Source: DASQDN01 sp035630195
GTDB taxonomy: Bacteria; Acidobacteriota; Terriglobia; Bryobacterales; Bryobacteraceae
DNA length: 5,542 nt
Direction of reading: 5' to 3'
Assembly (NCBI GenBank): GCA_035630195.1
Contig: DASQLD010000484.1
Location: 1-5,542, forward strand
Below are positions 1 through 5,542 of this stretch, one piece after another (the first letter of the stretch is position 1; each line of letters opens with the position of its first letter). Below the pieces are notes generated by a model, which saw only the letters and a program-made list of their open reading frames with translations, was not told the DNA's origin and searched no databases. The position numbers were made by a program, and so were the translations under genes.

Positions 1-1185
1 TATTACAACGCCAATAAAGAAGCGGGCTCACCTGCGCTGCGTGATGCCAACCCTTCGGTCGTTCTGATTCCCGGCGTCGGGATGTTCACATTCGCCAAGA
101 ACAAGAAGGAGGCGCGCATCACTGCTGAGTTCTATATCAACGCAATCCACGTGATGGCCGGAGCAACCGTTTTGGGAACGGCAGCTGCCGCTGCAGCAGG
201 AGCCGGCTCGGTTCTGCCGCAAGCGAAGACCGCGGAGGTGGCGCCTGCCTTCACCAGTCTCTATAACTACGTTGCGCTTCCGCCGCGAGAAGCATTTCGC
301 ATCGAATACTGGGCGCTCGAAGAGGCCAAAATTCAACGGATGCCTCCCGAGCAGGAGTTCAGCCGCAAGATCATGCTGGTGGTCGGCGGCGGCAGCGGTA
401 TCGGCCGCGCTGTATGTCTGCAACTGGCGGGTTCAGGCGCTCATGTCATCGCGGCCGATAAAAATGCGGACGCAGCGAAGGAGACGGAACAGCTCATTGC
501 CAAGGTGGCAGGAGCAGAGGCAGCCGGATCGTGCGAGATCGACATTTGCAACCGCCAGAGTATTCGCGCGGCTTTCGATGCGACCATCCGCAAGTTCGGG
601 GGCGTAGACGGCATCATCAATACTGCAGCGATTTTCCTCCCGCCGAAGGATGATGGGACGCTCGATGAGAATCACTGGCGTGTCACGCTGGATGTGAATG
701 TCACTGGCAACTATTTGCTCGCCGACGAAGCCAAGCGGGTACTCCTTGAACAGGGACTGCCCGCCACGATCGTGCTCACAAGCTCGGCAAACGCCGTCGT
801 TCCCAAGAAGGGCAGCGAGGCGTATGACGTCAGCAAGAGCGCGGTGAATCATCTTATCGGTGAGCTTGCAATTGGCCTCAAGCCGTTGGTGCGAGTCAAT
901 GGTATCGCTCCCGCTACTGTCGTCGAAGGTTCCACCATGTTTCCGCGAGAGCGCCTTATTCCGTCTCTCAAGAAGTACAATCTCCCAGCGGGAGACGATG
1001 AGCCCACGGAAGTGTTACGCGATCGTCTCGCCCAGTTCTACGCGCAACGGACACTGACGAACATTCCCATCCGTCCACAGGATTGCGCTGAGGCCATAGT
1101 GTGGCTGGCGAGTGATCGCAGCGCGAAGACCACCGGTCACGTAATTCCCGTGGATGGTGGATTGCCCGAGGCGTTCCTCCGTTAG
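1..1185 (+). CDS. rhaD: Bifunctional L-rhamnulose-1-phosphate aldolase / short-chain dehydrogenase, 5'-truncated by window edge
   Basis: The reading frame is open from base 1, so the gene starts outside the window; 394 C-terminal residues are visible. Residues 1-55 (VVLIPGVGMFTF, then EFYINAIHVM) match the end of the class II aldolase half. After an Ala-rich stretch, a linker with EAFRIEYWALEEAK leads to a complete SDR domain from about residue 120. This has the Rossmann motif GGGSGIG (129-135), an Asp at the end of beta-2 (A-A-D, about 153) suggesting NAD(H), NTAA (207-210), a catalytic Ser in TSSAN (about 261), Tyr275 and Lys279 in YDVSK, and a terminal VDGG. Known for this fusion family (RhaD in rhizobia, RhaEW in Bacillus): cleavage of L-rhamnulose 1-phosphate to dihydroxyacetone phosphate and L-lactaldehyde, then oxidation of lactaldehyde to lactate. 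It is cytoplasmic. The kinase gene one base downstream supports the rhamnose assignment. The symbol is rhaD or rhaEW depending on organism. Confidence 0.93.
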   Translation, partial: YYNANKEAGSPALRDANPSVVLIPGVGMFTFAKNKKEARITAEFYINAIHVMAGATVLGTAAAAAAGAGSVLPQAKTAEVAPAFTSLYNYVALPPREAFRIEYWALEEAKIQRMPPEQEFSRKIMLVVGGGSGIGRAVCLQLAGSGAHVIAADKNADAAKETEQLIAKVAGAEAAGSCEIDICNRQSIRAAFDATIRKFGGVDGIINTAAIFLPPKDDGTLDENHWRVTLDVNVTGNYLLADEAKRVLLEQGLPATIVLTSSANAVVPKKGSEAYDVSKSAVNHLIGELAIGLKPLVRVNGIAPATVVEGSTMFPRERLIPSLKKYNLPAGDDEPTEVLRDRLAQFYAQRTLTNIPIRPQDCAEAIVWLASDRSAKTTGHVIPVDGGLPEAFLR

Positions 1186-1186
1186 C

Positions 1187-2593
1187 ATGCGTCGATACCT
1201 TGCCTTCGACCTGGGCGCTGAGAGCGGCCGCGCCGTCATCGGCACGCTCGAGGATGGCCGGCTGTCTATTGAAGAGCTACACCGCTTTGCGAACGAGCCT
1301 GTGAAGGCTCGTGAGACTCTGCACTGGGACGTGCTTCGCTTGTGGCATGAGATCCGCACCGGTCTCGCCAAGGCGCCGCAGGTTGACGGCATAGGTATCG
1401 ATACGTGGGGCGTCGACTTCGCGCTGCTGGATGAATCCGGCGCCCTGCTTCAGAATCCTGTTCACTACCGCGATCAGCGTACCGATGGCGTGCCGGAGCT
1501 CGTGTTTCAACATGTGCCTCCCGACGAGATTTACGAGAGTACTGGCGTTCAGTTCATGCAGATCAACACTCTGTTCCAGTTGTATGCGCTGAAGGAGAAG
1601 CAGCCGAAGCTTCTCGAAGCTGCGCGCCACTTCATCACCGTTCCGGATCTGCTGAACTACTGGCTTACCGGAAACATCACCTGCGAGTACACCAACGCGA
1701 CAACGACGCAGATGTTCGATGCGCGCGCTCGGGATTGGGCATGGCCGATGCTCGATCGGCTCGGTCTTCCGACGCGCCTACTACAGCCTGTTACCGAGCC
1801 GGGCTCGGTCATAGGTTCCTTTGGGGGATCGACCGTCATCGCTCCCGCGTGTCACGATACGGGTTCCGCGGTGGCTGCCATCGAGGCAAGCGGGGATACG
1901 GCGTTCATCAGTTCGGGCACATGGTCTTTGATGGGTACAGAAGCGCCGGCTCCGATCGTCACGCCGCAGGCTCGCGCTTTCAATTTCACCAATGAAGGCG
2001 GCGTCGGCGGGACCACTCGGGTTCTTAAAAATATCATGGGGATGTGGCTTCTTCAGGGTTGTCGCAAGCAGTGGAACGCCACCGATTACGCATCGTTGGT
2101 TGCTCTTGCGAAACCGGTTCCTGAGCTGACATCTCTCGTCGACCCCGACGATCCTGCGTTTCTTCATCCTGACGATATGACTGCGGCGATCGATAACTTT
2201 TGCCGGAGCACAAATCAGCCCGTTCCTGCCGGCCAAGCTGCATATGTGCAAACAATCTTCGAAAGTTTGGCCCTCAAGTATCGGTACGTGCTGGAATCTT
2301 TAAGCGAGCTGACCGGCGAGACATATCGGACAATTCGAGTAGTGGGAGGCGGCGCGAGAAATCGGGTGCTGAATCAATACTTGGCAGACGCTACAAACTG
2401 CAGAGTTCTCGCGGGACCCGTCGAGGCGACCGCCCTAGGCAATCTTGTCATGCAGATGGTTGGGTCGGGAGCAGTGAATTCGATTGCGGAAGGCCGCTCG
2501 ATCGTGGCGCGCTCTTTCCCCGCCGATGTTTACAAGCCAAGCGGCGCGGGCGCATGGGATTCCGCATACGCCCGCTTTCGTCAAATGCTTTAG
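1187..2593 (+). CDS. rhaB: Rhamnulokinase (FGGY-family carbohydrate kinase)
   Basis: This 468-residue kinase phosphorylates L-rhamnulose with ATP to L-rhamnulose 1-phosphate, the substrate of the upstream enzyme. It has the full FGGY two-domain plan: N-terminal phosphate loop FDLGAESGR (7-15), GIDTWGVDFALLD (70-82), HYRD (93-96), the ACHDTGSA segment with likely catalytic base Asp224, SGTWSLMG (243-250) opening the second domain, NEGGVGGTTR (269-278), and the ATP-binding VGGGARN (386-392) followed by ALGNLVMQ (416-423). The length is normal for RhaB. I chose the ATG at 1187 because MRRYLAFDLG is the usual N-terminus and it begins one base after the upstream TAG. An in-frame ATG at 1154 would add 11 unrelated residues lying inside the previous gene. 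A weak GAGG at 1168-1171 is rather far (15 nt), so translation probably depends on coupling to the preceding gene. The stop codon overlaps the convergent gene's stop. Confidence 0.96.
   Translation: MRRYLAFDLGAESGRAVIGTLEDGRLSIEELHRFANEPVKARETLHWDVLRLWHEIRTGLAKAPQVDGIGIDTWGVDFALLDESGALLQNPVHYRDQRTDGVPELVFQHVPPDEIYESTGVQFMQINTLFQLYALKEKQPKLLEAARHFITVPDLLNYWLTGNITCEYTNATTTQMFDARARDWAWPMLDRLGLPTRLLQPVTEPGSVIGSFGGSTVIAPACHDTGSAVAAIEASGDTAFISSGTWSLMGTEAPAPIVTPQARAFNFTNEGGVGGTTRVLKNIMGMWLLQGCRKQWNATDYASLVALAKPVPELTSLVDPDDPAFLHPDDMTAAIDNFCRSTNQPVPAGQAAYVQTIFESLALKYRYVLESLSELTGETYRTIRVVGGGARNRVLNQYLADATNCRVLAGPVEATALGNLVMQMVGSGAVNSIAEGRSIVARSFPADVYKPSGAGAWDSAYARFRQML
2546..2575. other. GC-rich imperfect hairpin at the end of rhaB, possible weak transcription stop
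   Basis: GCGGGCG (2546-2552) pairs perfectly with CGCCCGC (2569-2575). After one mismatch (C2553/A2568), ATG pairs with CAT, closing an 8-nt loop at 2557-2564. The element lies within rhaB codons, 15 nt before the stop codon. Only three T residues follow on the + strand and no T run follows on the - strand, so it is not a canonical intrinsic terminator. It is the clearest inverted repeat I noticed near the convergence point of the two operons. Such stems also arise by chance in GC-rich coding sequence. Confidence 0.3.
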
Positions 2594-3213
2594 TGGGCGT
2601 TCTTGCCTACGACAATTACGGAAACCGGCTGATCGCCAATCTTTGCCTGCAACACCCATTCGCCTTCCGCTCCGGCGCCAATTCCAGGTTTGGTTCCTGC
2701 TTCCGATTTCCAAAAGCTCAGGACCGCCGGGTGCGGTGTACTCGACGCCTTGCGGCTTTGTTCCATGAGCGCGTCGAACCCGATATTCGCATTCGGGTCC
2801 TTGTCGTCAGCGGCAGGGGATAGAACCAGGAAATCCCTCTGCGGTTCAACACCCTGGTGATCGCCATTTTGCGGATGGAAGCTAAAGCGCAGCGTGTACA
2901 GGCCGGGCTTCAAGGTCTGCCCACGGCGATCGGCTCCGCGCTCCGGTAAGCGGATAACGCCTAGAAGCGCGCCGTGCGGAACGGTGGGCAATGTCACCGC
3001 ATCCTCGGCCGATTTCGGCCCAGATGGCAGGTTCGACCGGAACCAAAGTTCTGACACGACTTTCTTAGAGTCATTCAGCACGCGGATGCCGTTCTTCTGG
3101 AGAACCCCGGCGATCGCGGGATTGAGATCGGCAGGAGGCGCGCCCGCCGGCTCTATCGTCTCGCCGAATCCGAACGAAATCACTAGAAGGGGCGTAAGCA
3201 GAAGTTTTCTCAT
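2590..3213 (-). CDS. Putative exported protein of unknown function
   Basis: A 207-residue protein that I cannot assign to a named family. The N-terminus looks like a signal peptide: Met-Arg-Lys, then a hydrophobic stretch LLLTPLLVISFGFG (4-17). There is no lipobox cysteine, so it should be periplasmic, secreted or anchored through an uncleaved helix. The mature part has no further membrane segments. Its middle is rich in conserved-looking polar and aromatic motifs: SGPKSAED (64-71), TVPHGALLGVIRLPERG (77-93), LKPGLYTLRFSFHPQNGDHQG (101-121), RDFLVLSPAADDKDP (126-140), and later STPHPAVLSFW (158-168). The L-K-P-G-x-Y-x-L-R-F pattern resembles a strand of an extracellular beta-sandwich, but this is only a structural guess. 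The C-terminus (EWVLQAKIGDQPVSVIVVG) also reads as beta strands. It is the last gene of the - strand unit, 59 bp after thiL, and ends in a 4-bp tail-to-tail overlap with rhaB. I recall similar proteins from Acidobacteriota. No link to thiamine or rhamnose metabolism is evident. Confidence 0.85.
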   Translation of the reverse strand: MRKLLLTPLLVISFGFGETIEPAGAPPADLNPAIAGVLQKNGIRVLNDSKKVVSELWFRSNLPSGPKSAEDAVTLPTVPHGALLGVIRLPERGADRRGQTLKPGLYTLRFSFHPQNGDHQGVEPQRDFLVLSPAADDKDPNANIGFDALMEQSRKASSTPHPAVLSFWKSEAGTKPGIGAGAEGEWVLQAKIGDQPVSVIVVGKNAH

Positions 3214-3216
3214 CTA

Positions 3217-3221
3217 TCCTT
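3217..3221 (-). promoter_or_regulatory. Likely Shine-Dalgarno sequence of the exported protein gene
   Basis: On the - strand AAGGA is followed by three bases (TAG) and then the ATG ending at 3213. The motif is good but the spacing is shorter than usual. It supports the ATG at 3213 as the start, which also gives the signal-peptide-like N-terminus. The rest of the 59-bp gap back to thiL holds only a perfect 10-bp palindrome around GGCGCC (3243-3252) and a short AT-rich patch near 3261-3270. Neither makes a convincing promoter or terminator. Confidence 0.4.
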
Positions 3222-3272
3222 ATGATGCCGATCACGGTTGATACGGCGCCGTTCCTATGGAATTTTAATCGC

Positions 3273-4112
3273 TTAAACGGAGAAGTGGTCGTGACCGACT
3301 GGGGTGATCGCTGTATCGCGCAACCAAATCCTGCCGGGCTCGCCCGCTTCGATGCGGCCGATCGGAATACCATCTGGGGACTCCGCTGAACTGGTGAACA
3401 GCAATTCGTACTCGTCACCGCCCGACAAAGCGTGGTTCTCGGTCGCTCCGCGAACGATCGGGATACTTTCGATTCTAGCGCTTACGCCCGAGGCGGCACA
3501 GAGCCGGTGCAGGTCGAGCGCTAATCCGTCTGTAATGTCGATGCAAGCCGACGCCCGCAGGCGCGCGCCAAGCTTCAACCTGGGCTCTAAGAAGCGAACC
3601 GGGTAATTGCGAGATGCCGGTCCGCCTAGGGCTCCGGACACATAAATCGTGTCGCCGGGTTTGGCTCCGCTACGCAGTATGGCTCGTCCCCGGCGCACGG
3701 ATCCGCAGACGACAATGTCACAAGCCAGGTTCGCGCCTCGCGCCAGATCGCCGCCTGCAAGGACGGTATTGGTTCGTCCCGCGAGCTTCCGTAATCCCCT
3801 GTACAGCCGCTTGAGCCAGCGATCATCGTACTTTGCGGGCTTCGTAAGTGACAAGAGACAAAATCGAGGGACTCCGCCCATGGCGGCTATATCGCTCAAT
3901 CCTCGAGCCAGCGCTCTGTGACCAATGCTTTCGGGGGAGTCGGAGGAGCGGAAATGAACTCCCTCGATGAACTGGTCCGTGGTGACGAGCAGGTCTTCCG
4001 ACGATCCGCGTGCGCGGTAGATCGCGCAATCATCGCCAATGCCGAGAACGACGCCTCGCCCGGTAGAAGGCGCGGCTCGCTTGAGCCACTCGACTACCTG
4101 AACCTCGGTCAT
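3273..4112 (-). CDS. thiL: Thiamine-monophosphate kinase
   Basis: ThiL carries out the last step of thiamine diphosphate synthesis: thiamine phosphate + ATP gives thiamine diphosphate + ADP, in the cytoplasm. The PurM/ThiL-like fold signatures are in order: GIGDDCA (24-30) with metal-binding Asp27/Asp28, VTTDQFIEGVHF (43-54), GHRALARGLSDIAAMGG (64-80), GGDLAR (120-125), GDTIYVSGALG (153-163), CIDITDGLALDLHRL (190-204) and GGDEYELLFT (231-240). At 279 residues it is shorter than typical ThiL proteins (roughly 300-330). The missing residues appear to be in the loops after GALGG and before ALSGGDEY, not in the active site. The last motif reads GGDEYELL where GGEDYELL is common. The start ATG overlaps the stop of the upstream Hsp70-related gene (ATGA, 4109-4112), and I see no good ribosome binding site, so translational coupling is likely. 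MTEVQVVEWL is a normal ThiL start. No other thiamine gene is in the window. Confidence 0.95.
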   Translation of the reverse strand: MTEVQVVEWLKRAAPSTGRGVVLGIGDDCAIYRARGSSEDLLVTTDQFIEGVHFRSSDSPESIGHRALARGLSDIAAMGGVPRFCLLSLTKPAKYDDRWLKRLYRGLRKLAGRTNTVLAGGDLARGANLACDIVVCGSVRRGRAILRSGAKPGDTIYVSGALGGPASRNYPVRFLEPRLKLGARLRASACIDITDGLALDLHRLCAASGVSARIESIPIVRGATENHALSGGDEYELLFTSSAESPDGIPIGRIEAGEPGRIWLRDTAITPVGHDHFSV

Positions 4113-5542
4113 GCAAATACGAGGCCGGCCGGCAGATCCTCGCCGAACATGCGGCCCATTACGCCGAGGTCGCGTCCCTTCTCACCTTCGAGAACCGGCA
4201 GCAAATCCGGCTTCGATTGCTGCAAAGCTGCACGGACAAGGTTGACCGTTGCAGGAGGAAGATCACGGCTGATGTCGCCGGTGACGCGCGCAATCGATGC
4301 CAGCGCCTCTTCCGAATTCTTGAAGCGTAAGAGCGCGTCCACCCAGCGCGAGGCCGTTGTCATAGGGACAACCTGGTTGATCGGCCCGTAAAACAACTCG
4401 CGGGCTCCGATGCGTGCGATGCACCAGAGCTCGGTCGGGCCGGCTTCCCCCGACTTCAGGCGCTTGATGAGGGCTTCACCAAGATCGGTCTTGGTTTGGA
4501 TCGGCAGCAACTCGAGACTCGATGCTGTTCTCCACATCTCGCGCAGAAGGCTTGTGTTCACGCGGGGAGCCTTCTTACCCTGCTTCGGCATGAGTGTTTG
4601 CGACAACCGCTGATAGATATCGGTTTGTTGATTGCGATTCAAACCGCCCGCAACACGGCCCCACATGATCCACCACTGAATCTCGGACTCGACATTGTTC
4701 GGGAAGCGCAATCCCGACGCGTAAATTCGCCGCGCCTGATCGATGCGAAAGTCATCGCCTGGGAAACCGAATCCTGGCCTGAGGCAGAAGCTTGCCAGGT
4801 TCAGCCACCGCGTTTCGAGATTCGGCGCGCGGCCTCGACCGTCGGAATATTCGAGCAGCCAATCCGCCAGTTGACGAATAGTCGACAGCGGCCAGGAGTT
4901 GCGTCCGAGTGCTAGTGTTTGCTCCAGCTTGCTCGGTAGTTCTTCTGGAGGAAGGAGACGCTCCGGACCGAAAGTATTCGCGATCAACGCGCGAGCCTGT
5001 TCCATCGCGGTCTCGCTGATTACAGCCGCCGGCCGCGCACTCTCCTGTGTGTGGGAGGACTTGCGAAGTTCAAACTGCAACCGCCAGCGATGCTCGCTGA
5101 CACGCGAGTCGGCCCAGATTTCGAGCGTGCCGACTTCTGTCAAACGAACGACAAGCTTGACCGGAATCATGCGCTCTTCGGCTTTCTTGCCGAAACGAAT
5201 CACAGCTTGTAGAGGCGCGTGCAGATGCAGATCGGGATCGTTGGCCTCGAACTCGACGGCTTCTCCAAGCTGATCGTCTGTTCGCACAAGCGAGCTATAC
5301 AGCCGGAAGGACACCGCTTTATTCGCGACAAGCTGCAACTCTTCGCGATCAATTTCGAGCACCGAACCTTCTTCGCTGCCGCGTGGCGCCAGACAGACGG
5401 TGTGAATTTTATCGCCGCTGGTCCCGATGCCGATGTAATAGGCGCGAGGCAGACCGCCGCGTACCAGCAAGCCGGCGCCGGTCGATCGCACATAGGAGTA
5501 GTACGCGGCTCCGACAGCGACAGCGAGATCGAGATCACGGTT
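4109..5542 (-). CDS. Hsp70/DnaK-related protein with DUF3731-like C-terminal region, N-terminus beyond window edge
   Basis: The frame stays open to the right edge; 477 C-terminal residues are visible. The apparent start at 5491 is a GTG that codes for an internal valine. The codons before it read NRDLDLAVAVGAAYYSYV, the typical end of an Hsp70 ATPase domain (compare NPDEAVALGAA of DnaK). Residues 23-160 form a beta-rich part with LTEVGTLEIWADS (134-146) and WRLQFELR (152-159), analogous to the substrate-binding beta domain. From about 178 to the end it is mostly helical, with RWLNLASFCLRPGFGFPGDD (245-264), EIQWWIMWGRVAGGL (287-301), and a terminal MFGEDLPAGL (465-474). These resemble the DnaK-related DUF3731 region attached to large bacterial Hsp70-like proteins; that assignment is from memory. 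Known: Hsp70 folds hydrolyse ATP to drive client binding; the clients of this subfamily are not known to me. There is no DnaJ or GrpE nearby. The gene overlaps thiL by 4 bp and is probably its upstream operon partner. Confidence 0.85.
   Translation of the reverse strand, partial: NRDLDLAVAVGAAYYSYVRSTGAGLLVRGGLPRAYYIGIGTSGDKIHTVCLAPRGSEEGSVLEIDREELQLVANKAVSFRLYSSLVRTDDQLGEAVEFEANDPDLHLHAPLQAVIRFGKKAEERMIPVKLVVRLTEVGTLEIWADSRVSEHRWRLQFELRKSSHTQESARPAAVISETAMEQARALIANTFGPERLLPPEELPSKLEQTLALGRNSWPLSTIRQLADWLLEYSDGRGRAPNLETRWLNLASFCLRPGFGFPGDDFRIDQARRIYASGLRFPNNVESEIQWWIMWGRVAGGLNRNQQTDIYQRLSQTLMPKQGKKAPRVNTSLLREMWRTASSLELLPIQTKTDLGEALIKRLKSGEAGPTELWCIARIGARELFYGPINQVVPMTTASRWVDALLRFKNSEEALASIARVTGDISRDLPPATVNLVRAALQQSKPDLLPVLEGEKGRDLGVMGRMFGEDLPAGLVFA

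Noticed and set aside
28..852. Open frames on the - strand opposite the aldolase/dehydrogenase gene (28-423 and 433-852)
   Set aside because: They lie wholly antisense to a clearly recognised gene, have Arg/Cys-rich compositions typical of shadow frames in GC-rich DNA, and match no family I know.
2200..2823. 207-codon + strand frame spanning the rhaB end and the start of the convergent gene
   Set aside because: It is out of frame with rhaB and antisense to the exported protein gene. Its composition is Arg/Ser-rich with no recognisable motif, and both overlapped genes have better support.
3243..3252. Perfect 10-bp palindrome ACGGCGCCGT in the gap between thiL and the exported protein gene
   Set aside because: It has no loop and no following T run, so it is not a terminator. 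A single short palindrome in GC-rich DNA is not enough to call an operator.
3918..5273. Several + strand frames of 120-160 codons opposite thiL and the Hsp70-related gene
   Set aside because: All are antisense to recognised genes, lack family motifs and are rich in Arg, Ser and Pro, as expected for shadows.
5489..5491. GTG as a true start of the Hsp70-related gene
   Set aside because: The frame continues upstream to the window edge with NRDLDLAVAVGAAYYSYV, the expected end of an Hsp70 ATPase domain, so the codon is an internal valine.
5200..5538. - strand frame of 112 codons near the right edge
   Set aside because: It overlaps the Hsp70-related gene on the same strand in another frame. The Hsp70 frame shows the family's conserved AVGAAYY and LVRGGLPRAYYIGIG-type sequence, so the alternative is spurious.

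Overview
The window looks like ordinary, densely packed bacterial chromosome with GC-rich codon use. It holds five protein-coding genes and no RNA genes, mobile elements, CRISPR arrays or long non-coding stretches. The gene types suggest a soil-type heterotroph: a Rhizobium/Bacillus-style bifunctional rhamnulose-phosphate aldolase/dehydrogenase, a large Hsp70 with a DUF3731-like C-terminal region, and a secreted protein of a kind I associate with Acidobacteriota. My best guess is Acidobacteriota (Solibacter/Bryobacter-like). That placement is an inference from remembered family resemblance, not a search.

Left part, + strand (1-2593): the last two genes of an L-rhamnose catabolic operon. The window opens inside a bifunctional L-rhamnulose-1-phosphate aldolase/short-chain dehydrogenase. 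Only the end of the aldolase half and the whole dehydrogenase half are present. After a single base comes rhamnulokinase (rhaB). The kinase makes L-rhamnulose 1-phosphate. The aldolase half splits it into dihydroxyacetone phosphate and L-lactaldehyde, and the dehydrogenase half is expected to oxidise the lactaldehyde. The isomerase, transporter and regulator, if present, lie upstream of the window.

Right part, - strand (5542 down to 2590): three genes that read like one operon. First is the C-terminal half of an Hsp70/DnaK-related protein, whose N-terminus is off the right edge. It overlaps thiL (thiamine-monophosphate kinase) by ATGA. After a 59-bp gap comes a 207-residue, probably exported protein of unknown function. 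The last gene meets rhaB tail to tail with a 4-bp overlap of the two stop codons, so there is no intergenic terminator between the converging units. A GC-rich hairpin sits just inside the end of rhaB.

I found no convincing novel system. The items most worth a second look are the uncharacterised exported protein, the coupling of an Hsp70-related gene to thiL, the shortened ThiL, and an Ala-rich insertion between the two halves of the bifunctional enzyme.
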